Assembly (NCBI RefSeq): GCF_000149955.1
Contig: NC_030990.1
Coordinates: 3,244,627-3,308,626 of the forward strand
Direction: 5' to 3'
From: Fusarium oxysporum f. sp. lycopersici 4287
Lineage: Eukaryota > Ascomycota > Sordariomycetes > Hypocreales > Nectriaceae
Length of the DNA stretch: 64,000 nucleotides
Numbering within the stretch: position 1 is the stretch's first letter; every line of letters starts with the position of its first letter. Under the pieces are notes generated by a model. The model ran no database searches. It was given only the letters and a program-made list of their open reading frames with translations, and was not told where the DNA came from. Made by a program: the position numbers and the translations under genes. Below, piece by piece: positions 10,541 through 22,191 of the stretch.

Positions 10541-12874
10541 TTAAGTGTCTCTTGCAACGGTCTCGGTATCTTCAGGGGGGTCGCCCATGAGCTCGCGTAA
10601 CGCAATAGTTGCGTATGCACTGCGTCCAAGTTGGAACTTAACTACCACCGCAACCTTTGTAGGTTCCTGAGGAGCAGGAGTTGCTTCAGGGGTAGAGCCA
10701 TCATCTGCTGTCTCTGCTTGGACATATGTCATCTCAACCTCTGTAGAAGCGGGCGTACCATTCTCAACCTTCGTTTTCTTGACTGTCGAGTCGGAGTCGA
10801 CGTCCTCAAGAGAGCGCTTCCTGCTAGGGCCCTTCGAAGCTTTGATATTGTCCAAGTCAGTTGGGTGCATTTGCTCTGCATTATCAGAGTAGGCACGGAC
10901 CTCAGCGGAGGGCGTGGCGAGGAATCGGTTCATGATTTTGCGGTATCGGCCAGGCAGACTGAACTCGCGGCGCATGCGGCGCATTTTGTAGGGGTCAAGG
11001 TTACCATTCTCGTCGCGACCCATAAAATCCTTGTAGAATTCCCCAATATCGTTCTCAGGATAAACGACGTCGTAGCCTGGTGTTGGCAGCACAATGTCGA
11101 AGATGGTGTAGTTACCACTGGCGGCTTCTTCAGCGGTAAGGGGACGAGCGCGAACGGGAGCATCTTCGTCATCTTCGACAGGGTTGATAATGTCATCACC
11201 GTCTTGGTCCTGGCCGCTGACAAGAGGCGTACTCTCCGTCGGAGCGATAATGAGATCGCCAGCAATCACGTTCTCGCCGTGAAGCTCCCAGCGACGACTG
11301 GCGGCGTGGTTCCAGATGTAGGACTGGTAGGCATGAAGGTACATGGAGCGCAAGCCACGAGTGATGTGAACCAGAGAGCCAATGAAATCACGTCTAGACT
11401 GAGCGCCCTGCCGGTTTAGATGTCTGAAGATGCTATTCTCGGCAGAAAATCGACGAGGCATGAGCTTGATGGCTCGGTCGACATCTTTGTCTGTAAGGAA
11501 GAGCATGCAGGCCTGGTTTCGCAGATACTCGTCTCTCTTGGAGGGTTCGTCAGGGATATCGCCTGCCTCAGCCCTCTGTGCAATCTTGTCATCGTAATGG
11601 AGTAGTGACATGACTGCCTCCTCGTACTTGTCCCCGAGGATGAGTTGCCCAACCTGGTGGGTGCCAACTTCGTGAGTTCCGAAGCGCTGGTGACCGAAAT
11701 AGTTGATCCAGCCGTGTTCAGTCATATGGTTCAGAGCCAAATCAACGTTCTTCTTCAGCACTTCTACCCGCTGGGCGATGGGCTGGTCGTTGGACTCGCC
11801 AACTATTTGGCAACTCTTGATCGCAATCACGAATTCATTGCCAAGAAGCTGTCCGAGATAAATTGGCTTGTCCTTATAGTCGTAATCTCCCGTGGAAACA
11901 CCCCAAATCCTCCCGTTGATACCAGCGAGGTTTCGTGGCCGCATGTATCGCACCGAGCATCGTTGCACTGTAGAAGCTCTGCGGTCTTTGGTACCAGCAT
12001 ATCCGATGACCTGGGGCTTGACCTTGAGGAAACGAGCAATCTGATTCACGGCATCCATGGTGTCGCGGTTCTCCTTGAACAGAGTAAAATGCAGGTATTC
12101 GCCAGCAGGCTTTTCCTCGCGGCCACCACCGCGACCACCACGGCCGCGCTTCTTGCTGTTGGCTTTTCTTGGGGGGATAAGAGTTGCGACAATAGCACCT
12201 TCGTCAGTTGTGTTGGTATCTATCCGAGACTTAAAAATGCGGCGGATCTCTTGGTGAACTTGACCACGCTTTGCCCTGTCGTCCATGGGCTCCGATGTAA
12301 CAGACTTCTTCTTCTCGTGGTCGGCGCCATGGCCAGACCGATATACTCCAATCAGCTCCTGGGCGAATCGCTGATCAGTCAGACCCTCAAGAATGGTGGC
12401 ATCCTCGGGTGAGACTTCGTTGACCGTCTCAGGTTGAGGTGCCGACTCGGGTTTAGTAGCGGTCTCGCTGTATGTTTGCTTCAAGGCATCTTTCGCAGGC
12501 TCATCTGTTTTTGTTTCCTGGGCTGTAGACTCGCCGTTGAACTCTTTCTTCACCTCAATCGCCTGAGAAGAAGTCAGTGGGTGCGCTATGAAAGTCGTAG
12601 AGCCCGTTTCTGCTTACTGGTGCTTCTTCATCTGCCAGTCCGACTTGTTGTAGGTGCAGGACTGTGCCGTCTTCTTTGATCTCATTGACTTGAAAGTCCG
12701 AGAATCTGTATTGCGTTAGTCTCTCAATTGCCGACATGACCATGACTTCAATGTTCACCTAGTCCGCATTTCACCAGTCCATGGTGTCGCGAGTGGTGTC
12801 ACACGCTGGCTAATTCCTATGGATCGTGTATAAGAGACAGTGCCACGCACCGCGTGATGAGATTGCTCCGCCAT
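10541..12874 (-). CDS. PUS7: tRNA/RNA pseudouridine synthase PUS7 (TruD family)
   Basis: Three exons on the minus strand: 12759-12874, 12618-12705 and 10541-12562, giving 741 aa. The start MAEQSHHAVRG leads into a conserved N-terminal block. SIGISQRVTPLATPWTG is followed by RTRFSDFQVNEI, which is joined across a 53-nt intron. The TruD signature GYAGTKDRRASTVQR lies at about 255-269 with catalytic Asp about 261. A Lys/Gly/Arg-rich insertion and the TruD-specific insert follow, then a degenerate acidic tail. Pus7 modifies U13/U35 of tRNAs, U2 snRNA and mRNAs. Two very large antisense frames (10631-11419 and 11645-12412) are shadows. Exon 1 contains a 15-nt match to the Tn5 mosaic end (see findings). 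Confidence 0.92.
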
Positions 12875-14586
12875 TGCAAGTATTGCGACTGTAATCTAGC
12901 CGTATATCAATTCTGGCGAAAGCTTGCGACAGATGTGTTTGCTTCCACTTGATGGTTGAAACAACTGGTGGGGGCACCTTTGCGATCTGTAATTTTTTCC
13001 CCGGCAGTATATTTCGTCTTAGATTCAAAACAGAAGGCGGTGAGCCTTATCTTGCCAACTGGAATATGGTGCGGCGCCTCAAAAGGCAGGCGGTCGAAGA
13101 TACGTATTTATCAATCCAATGGAGGACAGGCTCTTGTTAAAATCTGTTTGTTTACCAGGTTGCCGAAAAGTCGAATAAGAGAGAGAACAGATGCTAATGA
13201 AGTATGTACTATGGTGGTATGGTGGTATGGCTATNNNNNNNNNNNNNNNNNNNNNNNNNNNNNNNNNNNNNNNNNNNNNNNNNNNNNNNNNNNNNNNNNN
13301 NNNNNNNNNNNNNNNNNNNNNNNNNNNNNNNNNNTGCTCATTATTAGTTTTCTCCACTTTCCGCTTGTGGATGGGTCGGCATTGTCACGCCGGACGTGCG
13401 TGACGGCTAGAAGACTCAGCACCTCTATCCCTATCCCAAGCAGCAAAAAGGCTCAAGTAATTTAAGGTGTTATAGACTTGATAGGTCTTTAGACCAATCA
13501 TTTTATACAACTTAGCTTAAGATCGGAATTTTCATGCTCCCTGAGGGGTCGAACTTGTAGTTAAGATTCTGTTCTTCACATCTGGATTTGAAGAGGCACA
13601 CAACTTTGGCCACCTCCCTACCTAGGTACCTAATCGAATGGCAGTTCTTTTCATCTCTTGTCGCATCCTTCACACTGCATCGTAGCGAGACTGAAGGATG
13701 TGCACGACAGTGAGGTAGCTTGAAGGTAGCTACGACTTTCTTTGGTAGAATACGGGGTAATTACAGCGTCAAGACCTAGTGTTGCAGTTGATGTCTCTAA
13801 CACGCGAACAATATGAGCCAGACTAGTAAGCGACTGTGAGGTTGATTCATGCTGGAGGTTGATAAATTATAAGAGAGCTTGTTCAGGACAGACAGTTCAT
13901 GTGGCATGATGCACCCCGACATTCGACAGAGGGACTTTTACTTGTGCTGCATCCTGATTGCCGTCTTGGAAGAGCGGGCAATCATACCTAGTAGATCACT
14001 AACAAACCATGTCTCCTCAGCATCTCAGGAACCCCTCTCTTGTACGAGTCACTAAATAGACGCCTGGTGAGTAGCCCGCATGACAAGTTCAACTAACCTT
14101 TTCTCTCTGCACCTAACTAGCTGCTGTAACTTATACCACCTACTTTACTGTGAGACCTCCTCGGCTGATCGGTGATGATAGTCACTTACTGGTCTATTGC
14201 TGGCTGCAAGGATCGTTTGTGCACACGACAAGGCGTGATCTAACCTCCCCTCCTCCAAATTTCGGCCACTTTTAAAAATTTCCCTTAGTTATTATCGAGG
14301 GGAAGAGTGAGGAGCAACACCAACACACTCTTTGCTCGTTTTTGGTTATTTTTGTTGTTCCAAATTATCAATTCCCATTTCTCCTCTTTGCTTGAGTTCT
14401 CTTCCAATCACTTCTCGCTTCCATGGTTGACTGCATTGGGCCCGCAATTGACATGTCAATCATGAGCCGTAAAGACAAAGGTCGGGAAAGACTCTGTCGT
14501 ACGCAGCTTCGAGAGATCATCTGTTCTGTCTGTCATCATAACGCAAGTGCAACTGAAGAGTGACCCAGGAACAATCCACGATCAAG
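12875..14586. other. Divergent intergenic region between PUS7 and the SRA gene
   Basis: Contains the N gap and otherwise no supported gene. A CCTACCTAGGTACCTA stretch lies at 13616-13632. The last 300 bases before 14587 are CT-rich, as expected for the leader of the downstream gene. Sequence hidden in the gap could hold a small gene. Confidence 0.5.
13235..13334. other. Assembly gap (100 N)
   Basis: One hundred consecutive Ns, a conventional length for a scaffold gap of unknown size. The left edge is a tandem GGTGGTAT-like stretch (13211-13230), so a simple repeat may have broken the assembly. Confidence 0.99.
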
Positions 14587-16097
14587 ATGCCTGTAATAAG
14601 AAGCGGCTCAACACGGGACATCTACAAGGTAAGGACGAACGGATATCCATTTTTGTACGGGCGATCACAAACAATTCGTTTACTACATCCTATTGAATGC
14701 TTCAATGTTGTGCCCAATTCGCATTATTTTGCATGGCAATTCTCGGCCATATCACTGAACAATTCCTTATCCATCCACAACGCTAATTCCATTGCTTACA
14801 GGCACCCTTGTCTGCTGTCCTTCGTCGCCACGGTCGTGAGCGTCGTGAACGCTGGAGTCAAGGTGAAGACCCCGGTGACTTCATGCCTCCCCACCAAGGT
14901 GAGCTAACCTGGACACTGCTCTATGATGCGGATCTACTCACAGCACGTAGACGAAGAGCCCAGCCATGAGCCTTCTGAATCCTCAAAAGGGAAACAACCT
15001 GAGCCTCAGCGTCTTCCTTCTAGAGCTGGCTACGATACAGCTGTGCTTCTTGACTTGTGCGACACCATTCGCAGTAGCCTGCATGAGGGACGTCCCGAGG
15101 ACAGGTGGGAAGAAGCCATGGGTTTTCTCGCGGCACTGCTAAGAGACGAGGAGCACTACAACCGCGCAATAGAATTCGAGACTATACGCGACACGCACCT
15201 TGACAAGCTTATATCGGATCTCATGGATCCCAAATATCGCCACCCAAGAGTACCTATTAGATTTTCGAAAGATGTCGAAAGAGCAGAGACCCTAGAACGG
15301 AAATGGGTTGAGAGGTTTCGAGGTCCCTACTTCAATATGGAGCAAAACCGCTATCGAGATCTCCCCAAGACGGGACGGCTCAGGGATGTGGCTCTGAACC
15401 CCAATGCAGACAATTCAGAAGAACGTTGGCAAGCCAAAGAAGGTAAGACTTTGTCAGAGCTGGAGGGTAATCTGGAAATCGAACCTGGGCAGTAAGAAGA
15501 CCCGAACCCCTATAGCAATTGAAAATTTTTGAAGATTACTCACGCTTAAGATGCAGTTGGTGGCTCAACTTGGCTTGCGCGCATCGGGATGGTATCGTTG
15601 GTAGTGCTCGCGAGAAACCTACCAAGGGCAAATATGGAGTTGCCGCATTACCGTTGCTCACAGGGCAAGAGAAAATTGATGAAGGAGAGGGAACTCTGAA
15701 ATATGTCAGGCAGGGAAGAATTACTGACATACATGTGTCGCTCATATCTCAAGTGGGAGCTACCTTTCGAATCCTGCGAGGCCATCACCTCAGAAGCCCA
15801 TATGCACCAAAAGTCGGCATTCGTTATGATGGTTTGTGGGTTCTCATAGCCTTTCCTACGGCTCCTACTCGCTAATAAGGCGCCAGGTATACGATACGCC
15901 GATATAGTCAATGGTTTAATGAAGTCAGCGACCGGCACCATATGATGCTCACTTTGGAAAGAGTTGAGGATCAGAAACCAATAGAGGATATCTTGCATAT
16001 ACCCCGTCCATCCGAGATGGACGACTGGGAGCTCTATGAGAAATATGAGGGCGAGGCGATCAAAAAGCACAAGGGGAACAAGGCCCTTCTCGACTAG
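14587..16097 (+). CDS. SRA/YDG-domain protein, probably truncated by an in-frame stop
   Basis: Five exons rebuilt by frame: 14587-14628, 14802-14898, 14951-15491, 15557-15835 and 15887-16097, giving 389 aa. Residues 1-220 are helical and charged with no known fold. From about 220 the protein reads GHWWLNLACAHRDGIVG, then KYGVAALPLLTGQEKIDEG, then ILRGHHLRSPYAPKVGIRYDGLYTI. This matches the SRA (SET- and RING-associated) domain with its RYDGLY signature. SRA domains flip and bind modified cytosine in DNA (UHRF1, SUVH, McrBC-like proteins). A TAG at 16095-16097 ends the frame, but 34 more coding-like codons follow before TGA at 16200-16202. The acceptor at 14950 was chosen to keep frame. Confidence 0.75.
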
Positions 16098-16202
16098 AAG
16101 TTAGAAATGGCACAAGAGGAAGTCGACCGGGAGGAATATCAGAGGTCGCATGACTTCCGAAACTCGTTGGGTTATCAGTTCAAGAAAGCAGGACTTTATT
16201 GA
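16098..16202 (+). pseudogene. Lost C-terminal tail of the SRA protein beyond the TAG codon
   Basis: Directly in frame after the TAG, 34 codons read KLEMAQEEVDREEYQ and continue to FKKAGLY before TGA. The composition (charged, helical) continues the upstream exon, and TGG to TAG is a single-base change. This suggests the ancestral protein ended at 16202. A sequencing error or stop-codon readthrough are alternatives. Confidence 0.5.
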
Positions 16203-16513
16203 TATGAGGTGAAGCATGATATGATGGGACGTATGGCTACGCTGCATCGATTGGCTTGCAAGACTAGTTCATAGCATTAATGGTAACGTTTAATTAGAGG
16301 CCACTGACATTGTCAGTTCTATTATTACCTAGTTTGGAAGTGTTGATATGACTTGGTTGGGTGCCTCAACTGAGGGAGGGGTACCGTGTCGACACAACGC
16401 AATACAGGTAGGAAATCTTCCAAGGGTTCACCTATGGCGGGGCATGCCATCCAACCCACCGCCACCACAGCTGTGGTCCCTTGTTCCTCTTACATGACAT
16501 CCTCATAAACAAC

Positions 16514-17003
16514 ATGGGCAAAAACGACAAGAAAGGTGCCGACAAGGGAGGCAAGGGCAAGGCAGACAAGGGCAAAGATGCAAAAGACTCTGGCGGCAAA
16601 TCCAAAGGTGCTCAGAGCATCAACGTCCGTCACATTCTGGTGAGTTTCACACAAGCGTTCACCAATTGAAATACTGACAGAGGGGTACATAGTGCGAGAA
16701 ACACGCCAAGAAGGAGGAGGCTCTGGCAAAGTTGAACGACGGCCTCAAGTTCGATGAGGTCGCAAGGGAGTACTCAGAAGACAAGGCCAGGCAAGGTGGT
16801 TCACTGGGATGGAAGACCAAGGGCAGCTTGGACCCCAAGTTTGAAGAGGTGGCTTTTGCTCTTGAGCCCAGCACAACGGCCAGTCCAAAATTTGTAGAGT
16901 GCAAGACGGAGTTTGGATACCATATCATTATGGTAAGTTTACAGCTTCTTGGACAAATTTTGACCCGAGATTAACATTATGGGAGGTCGAGGGACGGAAG
17001 TAG
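16514..17003 (+). CDS. Parvulin-type peptidyl-prolyl cis-trans isomerase (PIN4/Par14-like)
   Basis: Three exons: 16514-16639, 16693-16932 and 16986-17003, giving 127 aa. Residues 1-35 are a Lys/Gly/Asp-rich leader. The rotamase domain follows: [16 protein letters not shown], then [21 protein letters not shown], and the family's closing HIIMVEGRK. There is no WW domain, which separates it from Ess1/Pin1 and points to the Par14/PIN4 group linked to ribosome biogenesis and chromatin. The last exon is only six codons, and its acceptor is GAG rather than YAG. It is kept because it restores the conserved C-terminus exactly. Confidence 0.9.
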
Positions 17004-17265
17004 ATGGCACAGCATAGTCACGTCAAACCTGCATGACAATTACAACAGAAGCACAAGAGACAAGTTGAGAATCTAATTTGATGCCCAATTTTTTTTTTAT
17101 TCCTCTCAGATGCAATATGGCTATGAGATACGAGGCCTAAACCGTTTTAGATGCCAACCGAAGTGGCTAGAGTACAAGCGAAAAGTCGTGTCGAGCGGCC
17201 TCGAAACAAAGTCAAGTCCGCACCTCTAATCCTCTCCCTTCACATCCTACACCGTTTAAAGGCCC

Positions 17266-17909
17266 TTACTGCTCGGTCTGGAAGTAGTTGAGGAGGATAG
17301 ATCGCTCCTGAGACTCCTCACCCCAGTCCTTGACGACGACGCAAGAGCAGTTGACGACCTTGCGGGCGTTACCCTCACGGTCAAGAACGCCTATAGGTAT
17401 TCGTTAGTACACCAATCCAGACCAAAGTAGATTCCATCGGGCAAAACGTACAGAGACCGGCCCACTCGCCGAGCTGCTTTCCGTCGGGGATCTGGATCAA
17501 GGGGATGTTGTGCTCATTGCAGAGAGCGACAACAAGCTTCTTGTAGGCCTCCTCCTCGCAGTTCTCGTTCAAGACACACATGTGTGCCTGTCGGCGATCG
17601 AGGGCCTTGGAAGCCTCACGGAGACCACGAGCGAGACCGTCGTGCATGAGAGAGAGCTTCAGGACACCCTTGAGAGCGTCGAGAATGGACATCTGGCCCT
17701 TGGGGGCATCGCCGGAAACCTCAACAACATCGGCGACCTCGGGGGTGTTGTCTTCTACGTCCGACTGTCACGAGAAAATGTTAGCCGACATTTTCGATTT
17801 TTGGTGCTTCCCCCACCATCGCGAATTGAGCATCCGTTTGAGGTTGCAGTTGCAAGCCTCAACAGCGCAATTGACGACAAGAGGCGGCAAGACATCAAAA
17901 ACTCACCAT
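17266..17909 (-). CDS. RPS12: 40S ribosomal protein eS12
   Basis: Three exons on the minus strand: 17907-17909 (the ATG alone), 17452-17764 and 17266-17390, giving 146 aa. It reads [16 protein letters not shown], then [40 protein letters not shown], and ends [11 protein letters not shown]. This is eS12, an L7Ae-fold protein of the 40S beak that supports decoding accuracy. The first intron begins immediately after the start codon, so a 142-nt intron splits ATG from the body. It is transcribed away from uS8, with 580 bp between the two start codons. Confidence 0.95.
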
Positions 17910-18489
17910 CTTGGATAATCTTTTCTTGTCGGGCGATCCTCGAAGATTTCTATGTGTATCAAGGAAAAGTTGGAAGGGGGGTAGAGTCGTGATCTGGGAA
18001 ATGTCTTCGTTTAGTTCCACGTTGATTTGCCGAAATCTAAACGACCGAGTGCGCAGACCCTTAGGGCAAGTGCACGGACCCACTCATTCACGCACTACAC
18101 CTCTTTTTTCTCTTTCTTTCTCATCCGCGTTCCTTTACTTTGCAGTCTTCATCAATCGACCAAGTCAATCTTCGAGGTATGTATACTACGAAACTGGCTC
18201 GCAGCGATTCGAATCCAGAAGGATGATGCTATTCACCGTGGCAAAGGAGAGCAATCGAGGGCGTCGTTTTACGTGAGCCGATCTTTCAACAATGGCCGGG
18301 TTTTATTCACGGCTGGCGACAGTTCCTTGATACGCTTCTCCTTTTCAGCACTGGGCGGCAGAACCCTCGCGATCGATCGTTGAGGGCACTCTCCTCGCTC
18401 ATGAGCCTTGGAAAGGCTAACAACTATATTTCATGGCAGATACCTCATTTCCCGTCCCGACTTGAGAATCTCCTCAAAACTCCGCCAAA
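17910..18489. promoter_or_regulatory. Shared divergent promoter of eS12 and uS8 genes
   Basis: The 580 bp between two oppositely oriented ribosomal protein start codons contains no gene. Pyrimidine-rich tracts face uS8, and a possible 5' UTR intron (GTATGT at about 18178 to a polypyrimidine CAG near 18350) lies in the uS8 leader. Co-regulation of the two genes is inferred from arrangement and function. Confidence 0.55.
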
Positions 18490-19184
18490 ATGGTCCGCAC
18501 TTCCGTCCTCCACGATGCGCTCAACGCCATCAACAACGCCGAGAAGGCTGGCAAGCGCCAGGTCCTGATCCGACCTTCTTCCAAGGTCATTATCAAGTTC
18601 CTCCAGGTCATGCAGCGCCACGGTATGTCTCGGAATTTTTATTCCTTTAATTTTTTGTATCTTCTTCGTTGGCCTCCATCATTCGACATGACAACATTTG
18701 GCAGTGGTTCTTCTTCACCATGATCCAATTACCATGAGTCGTCGACAACTCTCGATCTCCTTATTCGGCATGATAACTAGGGCGACGGTCGATACTGCAC
18801 CACGACCCAGCCCCTATAAGTTGCCGATAGATTCAAACTCGGAGATCTTACACGTTTTTCGGATTCTTTATACCCATGATGTCTAACGTTTAGTCTCTCG
18901 AAACATTACTGACTCAATCATCAGGATACATTGGAGAGTTCGAGGAGGTCGATGACCACCGATCCGGCAAGATCGTTGTACAGCTCAACGGCCGCCTCAA
19001 CAAGACCGGTGTCATCTCCCCTCGCTACAACGTCCGCCTCTCCGAGCTCGAGAAGTGGGTTGTCAAGCTGCTCCCTGCCCGTCAGTTCGGCTATGTCATC
19101 CTCACCACCTCTGCCGGCATCATGGACCACGAGGAGGCCCGACGCAAGCACGTTTCTGGCAAGATCATTGGCTTCTTCTACTAA
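18490..19184 (+). CDS. RPS22: 40S ribosomal protein uS8 (yeast S22, human S15A)
   Basis: Two exons: 18490-18622 and 18925-19184, giving 130 aa, the usual length. It reads [20 protein letters not shown], then [20 protein letters not shown], the exon join [13 protein letters not shown], and ends IIGFFY. uS8 is a primary 16S/18S rRNA-binding protein of the small-subunit platform. The intron is comparatively long (302 nt), as is common for fungal ribosomal protein genes. It is paired head-to-head with eS12. Confidence 0.96.
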
Positions 19185-19872
19185 ATGGGACGGGATACCA
19201 ATCAAAAAGTGATTTTTACAAACAAAACAGGGCATTCTCGGCGTTGAGGCAGGATGATGATGACAATGACCGATGCGATTAATAGCAATGTCGCTTATCG
19301 CACACGCGAGCACAAGAATTGAACCTATACGAGATGCTCAGACTCAAGACTCCCTATGAAGTGAAAGTAAAGACAAACGTGTTCATGCTCCTTCCCGACG
19401 TGGTACCCATTTCGGGTGGTACAATCCGCATATCAGATTGCTCTGGCTGTGGCTTCAGTAATCGAACCTATTGCATATGAATTCTATAAGTGACAAGAGA
19501 CGTGCCTTTGTAACGCCGTTTGATAATTCGATATTGATTTTCACTGGGAAACTGTTGTCTAAATTTTACTTGGCATGGTGATGCAATAAGTCGTTGTGCC
19601 AGCAACGTCCCTGCTGAGCTATTGTTTTCTTTTTGGACGGTTAGCCAATGAAAATGATGCAGCCAAAACCAATCCACTACTTTGTCTCAAGGTCAATCTG
19701 CCGCTTCGCGCTGAGACGGACATCATGACCGGTCGTGAGTTCATGGCTACCAGTCTTTGTAATTGATTTTCCTTAGCAGATACTTTCGTATCACCGAGCC
19801 GATGAATTTTTTCAACATACTTCTTACCATGTTGATTTAGTTTTGTGTTTGATCCAGAAGCCAACTATAAAC
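19185..19872. other. Intergenic region between uS8 and GT90 gene
   Basis: Holds the uS8 3' UTR and the leader of the glycosyltransferase gene. I see no gene or repeat in it. Confidence 0.5.
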
Positions 19873-21815
19873 ATGATCCCTCTCTTATCGTTTCGCGCCT
19901 CTCAGCGGCGTCAACTCTTATCCATCACTGCTCTTACATTATTTTGTTTCTGCGCGTATAGTCTCTTGAGAATATCACCAAAACACACAAGAGAAATCCA
20001 AATTCAAACTCAAACTCAAACACCCCTAGAGCCATCAACAACCCCAGGATCAGCGCCACAAGATGAATATCTTGTTCAAGGAAGCGCCGAACCAAGAAAG
20101 GTTCCCACTCCAGGAATGCATCCTATAGGATATCTTACAAGGAATGCTCAGGAGGAGTTTGGAAAAATCAAGGCTCGACAGTCCAAGACGCTTGAGGAGG
20201 CTGTTCAGGAGTACCGTCGTCGATATGGTATTCCACCGCCACCCCTTTTCGACGAGTGGTTTCGATTTGCAAAAGATAACGACGTCAAATTGATAGACGA
20301 GTTCGACACGATTCACGACCTGATCACTCCATTCTGGGGACTAAAACCCAAGACTATCCGGGCTCGAGCCAGAGAGGCATTGGGTTTTGACAACGGGTTG
20401 ATTGGGGTATCTATTCGAGACCACAAGATCACTTATATCCAAAATGGCGTTGAATGGCAGCAAAATGCCACGAAGAGGATGATGGGCAAATTTCTCAAGT
20501 ACCTTCCAGATATGGACCTGGCCTTCAACTTTCACGACGAGTCCCGCGTTATTCTTTCGCACGAGGACCTAACGAGGTTAGTGAAAATGGCCAAAGAGCA
20601 GAACATGCCCGCAGCGTTGGCGAAATCACAACTCGCCAACGACTTCACTCAAACGAACTCAGAGTTATATGATGGGAAGTCTTTCGACGAGATAAGTCTC
20701 ACACGGTTCAACTCTTTTGCCCATCAATCAACCTGGTCTCATTCTCGCCTATCATGTCCGCCAGATACTCCAGCTCGATGTCTCGAGGAGGAAGAGGCTG
20801 TGGACTATAGAAACAGGTACGGCATGAGTGATCTTGGATTTGTTTACAACACGACCGCCATGTCAGACATCTGCCTATCGCCCAGCCTCAAATCTAACTT
20901 TGGCTTCTTCGGTGGACCCAACACATATAGAATTGTCCAGGATTTGTTTCCCATATTCTCCCAGTCTAAGATTTCTTCTTACAGCGACCTTGTATACCCG
21001 TCTCCCTGGGACTGGGCCGGCATGGTAGAATACGATGAGGAGATGGACATGGAGTGGGTTAGGAAGGAGAGCAAGCTATACTGGCGCGGCTCGACCACTG
21101 GAGGCTACAGCCGGAACGGCCGTTGGAGACATCAGCACCGTCAACGTCTTGTACAGAAACTTAATGCGCGCGATCAGGCTCATATTCTCACTAAGCAAGG
21201 CGACCCTTCCTGGGCGACCAGCGAAGTTCCGCGCGGCGACTACAGCGAGATGATCGATGTGCATTTCTCTCACATTGGACAATGTGACCAAGGCGACTGC
21301 GAGGCGCAACGAGCTTTTTTCAATGTCACCGAGGCCGTAGATCAGCAAGATGCTTGGTCCTATAAATATCTCCTCGATATGGATGGAAACGCCTTTTCCG
21401 GTCGCTTCACTGCCTTCCTTCGCAGTCGCAGCCTAACATTCAAACTCGCGGTGTTCCGCGAGTGGCACGCTGAGTGGCTCAAGCCGTGGGCACATTATGT
21501 GCCTCTAAGTATCCAGGGAGATGACTGGCTTGAGACAGTTCGGTTCTTTGAGAGCGAGGAAGCTGGTCGTGAAGAAGGCGAGCGTATTGCGGCTGCTAGT
21601 CGAGAGTGGGCGAACCAGGCTCTTCGTCAGGTTGACATGGAAGCATGGTTTTTCCGCCTCATGCTTGAGTAAGTGCTATTGTCTCGCATAGTTTGGTCAT
21701 TTTCATGCTGGTGCTAACGGGATACAGATATGCTCGAGTGATAGATGATAAGAGAGAAGTAATTGGTTATGATCGCAGTAGCGCCAATTTGAAGCTGCCA
21801 AAGGTTGAGAGTTGA
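19873..21815 (+). CDS. GT90/CAP10-family glycosyltransferase, type II membrane protein
   Basis: Two exons: 19873-21668 and 21728-21815, giving 627 aa. A single hydrophobic segment at about 15-33 (LLSITALTLFCFCAYSLLR) is a signal anchor, so the catalytic part faces the Golgi lumen. A Pro/Thr/Gln-rich stem follows. The catalytic region contains SDICLSPSL, YSDLVYPSPWDW, LYWRGSTTGGYSRNG, then SYKYLLDMDGNAFSGRFTAF, the sugar-nucleotide-binding core of CAP10/GT90 proteins such as the Cryptococcus capsule xylosyltransferase and POGLUT enzymes. Donor and acceptor cannot be deduced. The start is the first ATG that places the anchor at the N-terminus. The short last exon adds YARVIDDKREVIGYDR. Confidence 0.9.
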
Positions 21816-22191
21816 TGAATGAATGATTAGACTGAGTGAATGACATATACGCATAGGGGATCGGAGCATAGCAAAAGGCACTTATACCACGGGAAACGGC
21901 ATCAAGATTTATAATACCGACACAGGAACTGGTATTTCAAATGAGTGGGAGAATCATGCGTGTGTATATTATTTTGAATATGGGATAATTTTATTACGCC
22001 TCAGATCTATGATTAAAAATTGCAAACTGTACGCCACGATGCCCCCGTTCGCCAAATACATGCCATTTCTGTCCTCGCAACTCTCAATTATCTCGAGGCA
22101 TATGTCGCACAAAGGACATATCCTTTTGTTCTCTCTTCCTCTAGAGTACACCGCTTTCCTCTGAGCTAGATGCATCGCGCTCAACTACCGT
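21816..22191. other. Convergent 3' ends of GT90 and PAF1 genes
   Basis: The 376 bp between two facing stop codons contain AT-rich 3' UTR-like sequence and no gene. Confidence 0.5.

Noticed and set aside
10631..12412. Two large plus-strand open frames (262 and 255 codons)
   Set aside because: They lie antisense within PUS7, whose minus-strand protein has a full TruD signature. The plus frames have no recognisable domain and reflect codon-bias shadowing.
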